Under the pieces are notes generated by a model that did no database searches, had not been told where the DNA came from, and saw only the letters and a program-made list of their open reading frames with translations. Both the position numbers and the translations under genes were made by a program. A stretch of 64,000 bases of DNA from Siphonodentalium dalli (taxonomy: Eukaryota; Mollusca; Scaphopoda; Gadilida; Siphonodentaliidae). Positions within the stretch are counted from its first letter, which is position 1, and every line of letters starts with the position of its first letter. This document shows positions 34,071-44,820 of this stretch, piece after piece. The DNA lies in NCBI GenBank assembly GCA_032622095.1, contig CP136061.1, positions 38,943,797-39,007,796 of the forward strand. The letters are read 5' to 3'.

Positions 34071-34517
34071 TGTGACTCGTCATATCAAAACTTGTCGTAG
34101 GTCGAAAAATATTTTATTTGAGTTATGTGTTGCATGCTATATAGTGTGATAGGAGCTTTACATATTTCGAACACTTAAGGTGTTGTTGCGGGTCAAAGTT
34201 ATAGGATTTTGAATGTCAGTGTCAACATGAACCGATTCCAGAGATAATCATTGATAATCGCATTTAAATATAAACAATTAGCTAAATTCTGAATAAATAT
34301 ACACCAATATATGTCCAAATTACAAAAGCACATTAATAGACAAAAACGTCACTTTATCAAGTATTTATGCTACTTTATGTCGACAGAGTACTATATACAC
34401 ATGTGTCAAAAACTAAAATCATAATTATTCGGATATTTCGCATTTTTATCTTATTTTATGTATTTACTCAATATTACAAATCCCGACTTACGACTGGTTT
34501 TGATATGACGGGTCACA
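34071..34517. mobile_element. 447-bp MITE, TGTGAC TIRs, TA/TATA duplication
   Basis: The left end TGTGACTCGTCATATCAAAA is mirrored by TTTTGATATGACGGGTCACA at the right. The repeat extends through GTCGTAGGTCG / CGACTTACGAC to about 40 bp. TATA flanks both sides (34067-34070 and 34518-34521). Part of one TIR recurs at 43511-43545. Confidence 0.8.
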
Positions 34518-34797
34518 TATACACAGGAGGGATATAAAATATCGATAGTATAACATGTATATATTTGCATCTGCATGCATTACACTTCACTTCAGGTTTC
34601 ACTAATACCTGTTAAAAACAAAACCTTGCCAGCTTCATTAAAGGGGTCATGCTACTATTTAAAATAGCATTTTATGTAATGCTCAGGGTCACATTACATA
34701 GAATGCTATTTGCACAACCATGTGTTTTCATTTAATATAACCACCTCTAGAAGTTATTGCCGTTCTAGAAATACAATATATAAATGAATATGAATTA

Positions 34798-34859
34798 ATA
34801 AGTTGATAATACAGTGTTTTTGAGCTTCCTCTATCTGAAACACTGTATTATCAACTTAT
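34798..34859. repeat. Perfect 22-bp-arm hairpin
   Basis: 34798-34819 (ATAAGTTGATAATACAGTGT, TT) is the exact complement of 34838-34859 across an 18-base loop. It is AT-rich; either a mini fold-back or a chance relic of a larger element. Confidence 0.85.
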
Positions 34860-35130
34860 CCGGTTGAATAAACTGTGAACAGGTTGTTTTGTCAAGGTAC
34901 CGTAATGTGTTCTGTGCTTAATTTCGATCTTATCTGTACTTCCAGTTTATTAATGAAGGGGAATAACTCTATCTCTTAGTTGTGAATTATGATCCATTCT
35001 TGGATAAATAACGGGGGAAGTCTTAGTGTTAATACGAAAATCTCTCTAATTTTGTGGACACTCCTAGGCCACAGCAGTTCCATAATCCGGTAGAATATAT
35101 TTTGGTTCCTCTTCCAAATGTATATAATAC

Positions 35131-35745
35131 TAGCAGGTGACCCGACTTCGTCCGGGCTTTGACCTTGAATTGACCATTTTGAAGGTCAAGGTCAGGTCTG
35201 AGTCACGATTTGACCTCCCGGACAAAATTACCCGTAGGTGTCAAATTTCGTCGAAATCCGTCCAGCAGTTTTCCCGACCATAGCTAACAGACTAACAAAC
35301 AGACAGAAGTCCCAAAATATATATTATATAATTTGTGGGTACCCGTTTCAAGATGAAGGTCACCTCGGGCGGAAAAACTGACCCGATGAAAATCTCCCCC
35401 ATTCCCAGGAACCCCTAAGTACGAACACAGAATCACACGCTCATGTCTGTACACAGACACAACACCCTCATGTCTGGACACATACACGCTCTTTATCAAC
35501 GACACTGCGGATACGAACGCTCTTTAACTATCACGCGATTAACCCACGAACTAACCATTGCGGTGGCGGGGGATTGGACAATGAGTGATCTGACGTTATC
35601 AGAAGCGGTGCGATGACATTACATCTGTGATTTTACCCTTATATAGCAAGTTTGGGCTCAATCCGTCCGGCAGTTTTCCCGGCCATAGCTAACAGACAGA
35701 CATACAGACAGACAGACAGAAGTCCCAAAATATATATTCGATGGA
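35131..35745. repeat. Dispersed repeat R1, copy 2 (split)
   Basis: ACTAGCAGGTGACCCGACTT begins it. The body has GACCATTTTGAAGGTCAAGG, and a first end at about 35330 reads TTTTCCCGACCATAGCTAAC then AGACAGAAGTCCCAAAATAT. A second, similar end occurs at 35670-35740. Between them is a stretch resembling the copy 1 interior (GGCGGAAAAACTGACCCGA). Confidence 0.75.
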
Positions 35746-36562
35746 ATATGTTGTACATAAATAAATGTGACCTGGGCATTCGAAAATTAAGTGGGCCTTT
35801 ACATTATTCGCAACTGCAATGGTGGCTATCAAGTCGCCTTATATTATTTTCTTGGTTTTAAAACATGGTAGCGCTGGGCATAAATGCTGACTCTATTTTG
35901 CTCGAATTCAGGTCAGTGGTGCCCATAACTATTGAAATACTATAATTATTATTGAAGTAGAATAGAATAGTGTAGTGTTTTGTAGTAAATCAGAATAACT
36001 TATCTTCACAACTATATAATATATAGAGGATATCCAACGAGTTATGTTGGGATATATATCCGAACATAACGAGTTGAAGATCTTGTATGTCATATAAAAA
36101 ACAAACTAGAGCTTTCTGCCTTTTTAACAAATCAAAATCCTTAACAGAAGCTAGCTCAACAATGCACACATTTACATTGTTGGCTGAGACGCTTCACAAC
36201 CGTGTACGACAGTATTGCATACTCGTACTGCCGACGGAAAATATAGTCCGCAATTTGCCTCTTTGTTTTTGTGTTTATTTATATCGTGGCGGAAATTCTT
36301 ATATATTCTGGTTACAACCGTAGAAAGATAACTGCGTGAAATGTTATACGGGAATATTTATGTCTGTTGTGAATTCAGGCTGTGCGAAATTAAACTGAGC
36401 GGAAAATAATATTGCGCGAACTTAAAGGCGATTGAGATATATAACTAGCAGCGATGTGCTGCGTTCACGATACAAAACTCGAATATGTCTTTACACACAA
36501 TGCAATCTGTGTCTAATCACCAGCGCTGATAGTAAGAACTATCAGAGGTAATCGGCAAAGGT
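35746..36562. other. No gene seen
   Basis: AT-rich. A short palindromic phrase lies at 36030-36075 (CAACGAGTTATGTTGGGATA facing CCGAACATAACGAGTTG). The small frames are unsupported. Confidence 0.4.
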
Positions 36563-36570
36563 TCAAGCAA

Positions 36571-36824
36571 CAAGCCTTGAAATAGGGTGTCTGTCATTTG
36601 CAGAATGAGGTCCCCAGTGGGTGAATTTAGTGATGCTACCCCGCATAGCGGGCTAGCATCACAAAATTCACCCTCTGGGGACCTCATTCTGCTTACACCT
36701 CAGCAGGATGAGGTTCCCAGAGGGTGAATTTGGTGATGCTAGTCCGCTATGCGGGGTAGCATCACTAAATTCACCCGCTGGGGACCTCATTCTGCAAATG
36801 ACAGACACCATATTACAAGGCTTG
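36571..36824. mobile_element. 254-bp hAT-type MITE with 8-bp target duplication
   Basis: TCAAGCAA is duplicated exactly at 36563-36570 and 36825-36832. The element starts CAAGCCTTG and ends CAAGGCTTG. The TIRs run on through GGTGTCTGTCATTTGCAGAA and TGAGGTCCCCAG. Two inverted sub-units lie inside, each mirroring CCCTCTGGGGACCTCATTCT and GCTA(G/C)CATCAC. An exact 8-bp duplication points to hAT transposition. It is the best-preserved copy of the GAGGTCCCC family (compare 9.0-10.3 kb). Confidence 0.88.
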
Positions 36825-36874
36825 TCAAGCAATAAGTTTTTCTATAGTATTGCTATACAGTTGATTAGAAGCCA

Positions 36875-37915
36875 TTGAATGATACCAATGTGAAAGGGAA
36901 TTTATCAACATTAAATTTTGATATTACCATGCTGATGTCAGGAGTATTCCTCGACATATCTAAGGCATTTGATACAATAAATAATAGAATAATGCTTAAA
37001 AAACTAGAGCACTATGGGTGTCGATGGGTTGCACTGAACTGGTTCAATGATTATCTTACTCATAGAAAACAATACGTTGAATATGACGGCCATATATCTA
37101 TATGAACGACTTACCAAGTATATGCAAGGATGGTAAATTGATACGTTTTGCAGATGACACAATTGCCTTCTGTTCTGATAGAGGTGTCCACAAATTATTT
37201 AACAGAGATAACACTGAACTGGATTATATGAGTCAGTGGTTTGCTGCTAATAAATTGTCATTGAACATTGATAATTACATGCTCTGCACTAATTGTCCAC
37301 TACCTGAGGTATTACCAGTCCTAACTATAAGCAATAAAAACGTTAGTATAGTGCCAAATTGAAGACAATTTATCCTGGGACAAACACATAAATTCAGTAT
37401 GCTCTAAACTTGCCAGTAATGTTGGAATCCTGAGGAAAATCAGTGACTTTGTTCCTGCAAAAACATTGAAAACCTTGTACTTATCACGGATGATCCCCTA
37501 CTTGACCTACTTTAACGCAATATGGAGCTCGACTACCCAAAATAGCCTAACCAAAATCAGAAAACTACAGAAGAATGCCCTCAAAATTATCTCAAACGAT
37601 ACACATGATATTTTGATTTATTGTAAGCTGAATAGCTACTAATATTTGATGATATTGGTAACATGCAGCTCATTATAATACTAAATGATTATCATATGCA
37701 TGTACTACCTGATTCATTATCAACATTATTCACGCATATTGCGGATATCCATAGCTATAATTCCCGCGCAAAAACAAAAGGTAATCTTTATCATGAATTT
37801 AAAAGGACCAAAAGCTCAAAAAGTGCAATCTCAAACAAAGCCCGAGAATAGCCTCCCCGCAGACTGCACACTACGCATTAAATACTTAAAATATTACTTT
37901 ATAAGAAAACGAGTA
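36875..37915 (+). pseudogene. LINE-D reverse transcriptase remnant
   Basis: Motif A is present ([18 protein letters not shown]) with [18 protein letters not shown] deletion removes motif B, and the next segment resumes at [11 protein letters not shown] with an intact RFADDT motif C. A frame change near 37360 leads to NLSWDKHINSVCSKLASN and KTLKTLYLSRMIPYLTYFN, then IHSYNSRAKTKGNLYHEF near 37770. The endonuclease and 5' part are missing; the fragment begins 50 bp after the MITE. It is a dead, 5'-truncated copy. Confidence 0.85.
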
Positions 37916-38232
37916 TAATAAATTCAGCCGTATCAACGACCTACTCAAATAATTTAAATTCGTAAGCATAATCTAAACTCTCACATATTTCAACCTAAAT
38001 GAGGTCCACTGATTGTACAGCCACAACCTTAGACATTCACTTAATACATATTAAATTGTTCTTGGATTTAAATTAATATATATATATAAAAGTTGTGAGC
38101 ATCCCCCAACATATTATGCACACCATGCAATCTCGCATCACCTACCACAGCCCCAATTCTCCCAAATCCTTGCAACTACCTGCACTCAGTTTATATTCAT
38201 TATTGTATTTATTATGCTATTATAGGCCTCTG
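37916..38232. other. No gene seen; probable LINE-D 3' flank
   Basis: AT-rich, with a short (TA)n run at about 38078-38088. No supported feature. Confidence 0.4.
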
Positions 38233-40385
38233 GGGCCTGTTTCATGAAGCAAGGTCATAAGATTATCTTAAGATGGACTTAATCTAAGATCTAAGGTGGA
38301 TCTTATGATGTAACTTTTCCGTTTCAAGAACGCGTTTCACAAAACAAGATTAAGTCCTACTTAAGTAGTAAGTTAAGTTCCCGCTCATTTAGACTGGTTA
38401 TCGACAATTTTCTACAGTCCGGAACAAAACAATGTGGGCTTGTGCAATCTTTATGTACGGCATTGAGAGGTTATCGAGAAAGATCCGAGTCCGAGTTGAC
38501 ATTATTATGTGACAGGGATGCTGGATAGCGGCTGGGGTTGGGTGGCGAATCAGCGCATGTATCTTAGTGTCTATAGTCAGTGGCCTTATATTCGCATATG
38601 GATCTTAGACTTGTATGAGTTCCACGATGAGAATTCGAACATGAGTACATCATAGGCTCTTAAAATGACGAGCTTTGCGTTTACAAACGAGTGGCGGTGT
38701 CAGAAATAAGACAATATAATTATATGGATCGATGCATGACTGCGACCATGCATTCACACCGAGTTAATCCACTGAGAGCAATGATCAGGCGGCGATTTTT
38801 TTTATGTGAGCCGACATAACTCGTATATTATCGACCACCGCTCTCTACGTGTAGCAATAATCAAAATAAATCGGCGATGTCATCAGGACACACATAGGTC
38901 ATTTTTCGATTCAAAGGGAAATGAAAAATATTTGTTAGAGTAACTTTTTTATTATTTTTATGCAGATGTTTTATGCGGTTGTCATACCATGGATATATAT
39001 AACTACGTTTTCATTAGCACACTCGTATTAAGGGGTGTCATCGTTACGGGTGTGTATATCATATATACAGTATGCTGTACAACGGTCATCCCACCCCTGC
39101 AAAAAAAAAAACATGACAAAAATTTGGACAGCCTTGAAAATCACGACATAAACTCAATAAAAATAATATTCTCTATAGAAAATTGTCACCATATCTAAAA
39201 CATAATTTGATAAAGAACGTTTGTGTTACCTTTCCTATATGACATATCTGCTTTGTAAACATCCGACGGAAATTTGGAAAGAGGAAAGAATCAATACATT
39301 AATTGATCTCATTTTACCCCATCTCCACACACACATATGGAATAACATAGAGGAGATTGTGAGCTTTGAGCTTTGAGCTAGGCCATAATTATTATCACAA
39401 GTTTAATTCGTGGGTAATACAATTTTATAATATATATTATCTATAGGTTACATACACAGCTGATAATTGACTATATCCTACATTCGACGAGGCACGGGGA
39501 TGGCTAGTTGATCTCTGTGGGGGTACATATCGTGCAATTTCCAACTGCACCCGCCCTTTAATTGAACCGGGCCAAACTTCCATGTTCGCGAAATGCCATG
39601 ACCACCCCACCAGTTGGATTTAAACTTTCCAATTGGTATCTCAAATATTCCAACAGTTCGAAATTTCTAACCTGACGCCCCTAAAGTTGGTTATTTTCGG
39701 TTGCTGCTGTTTGTCGAAAACAGCACATTCCTTTACTAGTTAGAAATTCAAACAATTGAAACCTATATATAGTGTACGATTAATGTTGTTGTCAGGCATG
39801 AAATTTCCAATTGCTAAACATTTTGACCAAAGGATGTGTGTGTGTGTGTGGATGGGGGGGGGGGTAGACAACACACACACCCCATTCGCCACGTCCCTGA
39901 TAACAAGCCTGTGCTCTGAATTGTTTTACCAAACTAACCATATGGTTATACGGTGGGGGGGTGCCCTCTCCAAACTTTGGTTTTGGAAAGTTTGAGGTAC
40001 CAGTTGGAATGTTTAAACCCAAAGAGAATTTGGTGTTGTTTAAGGGTGTGTAGTTGGACATTTCGAGGCGAACACCCCCTCTCACTCTGTAGCCACGACC
40101 CTGTATACCAGACGACGAATTACCCACCCATACAATGTACATATATCTCCGTAATTGCAAAATAACATAGGCCGCCATACTTGTGATCGATATGCCACTT
40201 ATCACGTGGGTCTTAACTTTAAGATTATCGTATGACACCTCACAGCAGTCTTAAAGTTAAGACCAAAGTTAAGACCATCCTAAGTTTAGACCTTGTTCGC
40301 GAAACGCACTTATGGCTGAAGTTTGAACTTATGACCATCTTAAGTCCCAACTATGTCATAAGTTGCTTTCATGAAACAGGGCCCT
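38233..40385. mobile_element. About 2.15-kb fold-back element, PIF/Harbinger-like TIRs
   Basis: The left end GGGGCCTGTTTCATGAAGC faces a right end whose complement is GGGCCCTGTTTCATGAAAGC. The subterminal regions are rich in CTTAAGATGG, CTTATGA and TCTTAACTTTAAGA inverted motifs; 40212-40262 is a perfect 15-bp-arm hairpin. GGGCCTGTTTCATGAA-type ends are common in animal PIF/Harbinger-related elements, but I found no clear 3-bp duplication. There is no transposase. Internal (TG)n, poly-G and a second inverted pair around CCAGTTGGA lie at 39.60-40.02 kb. Confidence 0.6.
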
Positions 40386-40469
40386 GGTCCATAAGCCATG
40401 CATTATACAGAGCCAGGTTGTTATTGTGTACAATATGAAACTTTGGATTACCAATAAAATCAGTTCAGT

Positions 40470-40699
40470 TCAGTTCAGTTCATAAATCTCCATCTCGCAC
40501 ATCATGAGCCGCAGATCGGAAGCCCATATGCGCATGCGCATATAGCGAACAGCGATGGGTTGTGTGCAGTTGAAGAAAATCAGTTGTCCAGCTGACGCAA
40601 TCCCAGGAAAGTAGAAACACCTGCTGGTGAAAGCTGCCATGTCGAATGGATCTGCCATCTCCAAGGCCCCATCAACGGTAAAGTTCCTCATATCGTCGG
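40470..40699 (-). CDS. F-type lectin (FTP/discoidin-like) domain, last exon
   Basis: Follows a TTATTTCTTTATTTAG acceptor at 40700-40715. Two bases complete a codon split in phase 1, then DDMRNFTVDGALEMAD, a central TSRCFYFPGIASAGQLIFFN, and a closing LRLMMCEMEIYELN before TGA at 40470. The C...G.L..F.C..P..VRY and LCE.E.YE pattern is the C-terminal half of the fucolectin-tachylectin-pentraxin domain. The phase matches the donor at 45060, so the two exons together encode one complete domain of about 153 residues. A GCGCATGCGC palindrome lies within the coding sequence (near 40530). The protein would be secreted if an upstream signal exon exists; none was found. Confidence 0.8.
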
Positions 40700-40846
40700 C
40701 TAAATAAAGAAATAACTAGGTGTAATGATAATGACTAAGAAACGGGACCATGGTGACGCCAGATCATGTTTTCAGAAACGATTCACTATTATTATATATT
40801 TCACCTCACCCATAAATGGCGCCTTCTGATTGGCCGAGAGTTGTGT

Positions 40847-41292
40847 CCTATATGGTGTAGTGTTGTGCTAAATTTAGCACAGTATAATATACTTGGTATC
40901 GTGCTAAATTTAGTACACTACAGTCACGTGCAACCTGGGGTGGGGTTATAAATTAGCCGAGCGGTCTAACGACTGCACGACATAAAAAGGGATCTAATGA
41001 ATTGTAGGTCGCCCAGCTGCCGAATGGAATTTTAATGTCTGGTTTTATTCGTTATAGGCAAGAATAGCCTTCGTTATAGATTGTAATTTAGAATTAACAG
41101 TTACCAAATTATGAAAAATTCCTCAAGAATATACTAATAGTATATAGTATAATGATAGTATGAATGCGATATTATTCACAAAACACACTTTATGTTAGCA
41201 GAGCATGTTTTTATGTACAGCAGGTAAATAGTGAGCGACAAGCAAAACACTCAACACCGTGGCGATTTCTTTTTGGAGAGTGATTCACGGTG
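40847..41292. repeat. Repeat E, copy 1
   Basis: About 446 bp shared with 42397-42900 in direct orientation: TATATGGTGTAGTGTTGTGC, GTGCTAAATTTAGTACA, TAGCCGAGCGGTCT, CCTCAAGAATATACTAATAG and GTGATTTCTTTT-like phrases, in the same order. Here the central segment of about 70 bp found in copy 2 is missing. TAGCCGAGCGGTCTAA resembles a tRNA-Leu/Ser A box, but no B box follows. Confidence 0.85.
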
Positions 41293-41742
41293 ACCCATTC
41301 AACACCGACATATTGCAATTTACGCGATATTTATGATTGGTATAAGAACACAATTTGTCTATAATATAATATTCTTTCTGTTTTTGGCGGTTTTAACAGA
41401 TGTGACTATTTTAACAGCAATACCCACCGCCAACGCTTACCGTATCTTTAACTTGCTGCCGCCACCCTTGTTTTTTCTAAATGCTCAAGGGGAACGCTAC
41501 ACTAAACCCACAACTACACTATGTAAACAGAGATTTTACAGATTCCAGCCAAGTATCTATTAAAGTTCTACCTGTTGCCGAAATTTGTCAGTTTTAACCT
41601 CTTAAAACTGCCCTAGTTTTAACCTCTTAAAACTGCCTCTTAATCTCTACAAACTAAAAAGTTTTTCCCACTTTGTTTTAAATATGTGATTGGGGGGGGG
41701 GGCTAACACCTGGATGGCCATTTAATTTTGAATACCAAGACA
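41293..41742. other. No gene supported
   Basis: A direct repeat of TAACCTCTTAAAACTGCC lies at 41596-41635, and a poly-G run at 41692-41702. A 76-codon plus frame at 41333 with a hydrophobic N-terminus has no other support. Confidence 0.4.
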
Positions 41743-42198
41743 AAATAATAATAATAATAATAATAATGTATTGCATTTGTAGAGCGCCTTTCCCATGAGG
41801 CCCAAAGCTCTCAATGTTTTTTACAATTATTACTCTGATGAGCCTGAACATTCACTAACCATCTACTGCTCCCCGGTGACAGGGGGAGGTACAGCCGGGA
41901 GTATGCCAGGATACCATATGGCTAGCACACTGACAAGATATTTCACTGCTCATTATCAGGTACCCTTGTAACGCATGGGTGGTGCAAAGCAGACACAGCA
42001 CGAGCGACCTTGCTCAAGGGTCACAACTTGGCGCGAGATTCAAGCAGTGTACAATCCAACAATTGCACAACGCTCAAAGCGGCCAAGCCACTGTTGTATG
42101 GAAACTCACAATAGACCACCAGCCAGCCGCGAACTCGCCTCGCTGTGTTGACAGCGAAGACAAGTCCAACGCGCTAACCACTGGACCACGGAGCTCCC
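41743..42198 (-). mobile_element. tRNA-derived SINE with (TTA)n tail
   Basis: On the minus strand the head at 42198 reads GGGAGCTCCG then TGGTCCAGTGG (A box) and GAGTTCGCGGC (B-box-like) about 50 bases on. The body follows, and a 3' part has GAGAGCTTTGGGCCTCATGG and AGAGCGCCTTTCCC in plus-strand sense. It ends in a (TTA)n tail at 41743-41768. The layout of Pol III promoter, body and short repeat tail is diagnostic of a SINE. No clean target duplication was found. Confidence 0.8.
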
Positions 42199-42210
42199 AT
42201 AAAAAAACAC

Positions 42211-42395
42211 ATTATTTCCTTTTCTTCCTTCTTTTGCTCTGCCGAGGAGGGTGTTTTTTTGTCTTTGGTTGTTGTGCAGGTATGTCGGTATTGTATGACG
42301 TTAGAGGTTTGGATCCGTAGGTTTCTTGTATTATTCTGGTTTGCCTCTCTGACTTTTTAAGCTGTAGTAGTTCCTCCATCAGCCTAGGTGCAGAT
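42211..42395 (-). other. Coding-like island with basic C-terminus
   Basis: A 61-codon minus-strand stretch (SSAPRLMEELLQLKKSER, then QTRIIQETYGSKPLTSYN) ends in a basic HPPRQSKRRKKRK tail and a stop. Together with 42900-43022 it looks like the end of one protein, interrupted by repeat E. No family is recognised. It may be a retrotransposon or a host pseudogene. Confidence 0.35.
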
Positions 42396-42396
42396 G

Positions 42397-42900
42397 ATGT
42401 ATATGGTGTAGTGTTGTGCTATATTTAGCACAGTATCATATACTTGTTATCGTGCTAAATTTAGTACATTACAGTCATATGTAACGGAAGGGGGTATAAA
42501 TTAGCCGAGCGGTCTTCAGGGGTGAAGGAGAAGTTCACTCGATCTTTTCGACAATCCCGGGCGCTTCGCGCCCTCCCACTCTCTCACGACTGCACGACAC
42601 AAAAAGGGATCTAATGACTCGCCCAGATTCCCAATGCGATTTTAGTGTCTGGGTTGATTCTTAATAGGCACGGATAACCTTCGTTATAGGTTATAATTTA
42701 TAAATAAAAGTTACAAAATTATGAAAATTTCCTCAAGAATATACTAATAGTATATAGTATAATGATAGTATGGATGGGATATTATCCAAAAAACACACTG
42801 TGTAAGCCGAGCATTTTGTTTTATGTACAGCACATAAATAGTGAGCGATAAGCAAAACACAAAACACTGTGGTGATTTCTTTTAGAAGAGTCATTCACGT
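42397..42900. repeat. Repeat E, copy 2
   Basis: The longer direct copy of 40847-41292. It has an additional central segment containing GGGCGCTTCGCGCCC and GTTCACTCGATC. It sits exactly between two coding-like islands on the minus strand. Confidence 0.85.
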
Positions 42901-43022
42901 CAGTCCCGAAGACGCGCGGAAGGGACAGGAGGTGGTTCCGGCTCATCGATTCCGTCCTGGCCGATGTACATGGGTGTCCTAGGTGCATGACCTGAATCGG
43001 TGGTGATGGTGACGATTTCATT
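42900..43022 (-). other. Coding-like island
   Basis: A 40-codon minus-strand stretch reading NEIVTITTDSGHAPRT, PMYIGQDGIDEPEPPPVPSA and ending RLRD at the edge of repeat E. It is proline- and acid-rich. It could be continuous with 42211-42395 before the insertion. Confidence 0.3.
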
Positions 43023-43122
43023 TTGACTTCAAAATTGGGGACAGTTTGTGTAACATCAGTATCCCTCTGGTTTCTTGTGCTGGCGACACCGGTGGTAGAA
43101 TGGTGGTCTTATCCGACTGAGT

Positions 43123-43515
43123 GGGATTTTTTTACCCTGTGCCAATGCATTCTCTTATATATGCGAGTCGACCATAGGTCGCCTCGCATATATAAGAGAA
43201 TGCATTGGCCTAACAATTTTTTATCATTTTTTTTAAATAAATGTTTCTTACAATTTTTAGGACATAAAATAAAAAACATCCATTGCCTTGCAGGGAGCCC
43301 CACACATATATAGAAGCATATAGAAGAGTGTCGTCTGCTCATGTTTGTCTGGGGCTCTGTATGGGTGAAATTATAAAATTGTTAAAGAATACAAGAAAAA
43401 ATTATTAAAATTGTAAACAATTGTTAGGCCAATGCATTCTGTTATATATGCGAGGCGACCTATGGTCGACTCGCATATATAAGAGAATGCATTGGCACAA
43501 GGTAAAACAAATCCC
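43123..43515. mobile_element. 393-bp MITE whose two TIRs are each a hairpin
   Basis: Hairpin 1 (43141-43209) and hairpin 2 (43428-43496) both consist of GCCAATGCATTCT(C/G)TTAT, ATATGCGAG and GTCGACC mirrored around a 3-base loop. The first has 33-bp arms with one mismatch. The outer bases GGGATTT-TTTTACC-TGTG pair across the whole element, so it has three nested inverted structures. Immediately right of it starts a piece of the 34.07-kb MITE terminus. Confidence 0.85.
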
Positions 43516-43860
43516 GACTTACGACTGGATTTGATATGGCGTCTTCATCCCCTTCCACTCGGCCATCCGCGCGGTATCCCTGCAAACTCTGGATAGTCTC
43601 CTTTTCTTTTTCTTCTTTACTGTTCTTCATTCCGGACGCAGCTGTACCCGCCGGACCATGTGCGTCTACTCGGTGTTCCAAGTAAAGCCTGACGTGTGAC
43701 CCTGAGTGTGGAGCGCTTAGCTCAGGGTGTTCATCACGTGTATGCGACACAAAGCTTCTACCACCGCAGCGGCGAATAAAGGCGATTCCATGAATCCGCT
43801 GCGGGGTATGTCGATAACCGGACTGCTTAAGTGACCACACTCCTCACCGGCTAACGAGTA
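43516..43860 (-). other. GC-rich open frame, unassigned
   Basis: A 126-codon minus-strand frame (43460-43840) is GC-rich compared with its flanks. It contains SHTRDEHPELSAPHSG, LYLEHRVDAHGPAGT and a KEEKEKET run. It reads into the MITE at its end. No domain is recognised. It may be another part of the broken coding sequence seen at 42.2-43.0 kb. Confidence 0.25.
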
Positions 43861-44090
43861 ACTGTACAAATATCGCGAAAGAATGATTGAGGGGGGGGGG
43901 GCTTAGCACCGGGATAGTCGAAATGGCCACAAGGCCATCTCCTTTACCCCTCATGGAAATTCCTTTAATGTGATAACAACAATACAATCAAAAGTTGGTA
44001 TGACAATTTTGACATAAATAGTTAATTTTTTCTTTGATGGAAATGGTGGATAGTCGGTATGTCCTTCATGTAAGAATACATCAACCCTAA
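43861..44090. other. No gene seen
   Basis: Contains a poly-G run at 43891-43900. No feature is supported. Confidence 0.4.
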
Positions 44091-44176
44091 CTCCAACCCT
44101 AGCCCTATAGCCCTAACCATAACCATAACCCTAAACCTAACCCTAACCCTAACCCTAACCCTAACCCTAACCCTAC
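44091..44176. repeat. Interstitial telomere-like (CCCTAA)n tract
   Basis: About eight near-perfect CCCTAA units at 44128-44175, preceded by degenerate CAACCCTAA / AGCCCTATAG units. On the minus strand this is TTAGGG, the common metazoan telomere repeat. It lies inside the lectin intron, so it is interstitial rather than a chromosome end. Confidence 0.93.
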
Positions 44177-44748
44177 CGGATAGACTGTGTAACATATACA
44201 TGTATGGCCTGAGTTGTTGATCCAGATATTTCCTATAGAGGGTTTATGTTCGTCGGTGCTCGATACACTAGATCGTCTCTCAACTTGAAGAATTCGAAAT
44301 TGTTAGAAGGATACACTTTACCTGCTGTGTGATTTTGGCAGATTTGTTTGTTTAATTATTTGTTGATGTCATATAATCTCTGATCTCCCCGTCAGGTTGA
44401 GACGCCGGCGTCGGTCGCAGTGGCGGAGGTGGTAGTTTACGTCCCTGGTGGAGTCTGGCTGGGTGGGTTTGTTTTCTCAACATCGAAGACAGCGGTGGGG
44501 ACGTCCGGGGTGACATCTACAGCCTTCTGATCTTGTGGGTGGGGGAACTGGGCGTTTTTCAATTCTCACCTGTCTCTTTGTCTTCTTCATCTTCTGGACT
44601 GACCCCAACTGGTGGACCCCGATTAGATCTATCAAGCCACGACCAGTGGAGGGTTCCACTAGAGCGACTTGGTAGTCCAGACTCACCTGCATCTAGCCCA
44701 CGTTAGAGTGTAAAGTCTATCCAACACAATGGTGCAATGTATAAATCT
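44177..44748 (-). other. GC-rich island, no gene assigned
   Basis: 44.39-44.70 kb is GC-richer and holds short open stretches on the minus strand (for example PHPQDQKAVDVTPDVPTAV) broken by stops. No recognisable domain. Possibly a further relic of the broken coding sequence in this intron. Confidence 0.25.
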
Positions 44749-44820
44749 GATAGAGTGAGAGAGAGAGAGGGAGAGAGAGTGAGAGATAGAGAGAGAGAGT
44801 GAGGGAGTGAAAGAGGCAGA
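44749..44820. repeat. (GA)n microsatellite
   Basis: GAGAGAGAGAGGGAGAGAGA-type sequence with occasional TGAGAG interruptions. Confidence 0.95.

Noticed and set aside
40954-40970. tRNA-Leu/Ser gene suggested by TAGCCGAGCGGTCTAAC
   Set aside because: No matching B box, anticodon arm or acceptor stem follows; treated as part of repeat E.
44091-44176. Telomere-like tract as a chromosome end
   Set aside because: Only about 85 bp long and followed on both sides by ordinary sequence, including lectin exons; it is interstitial.
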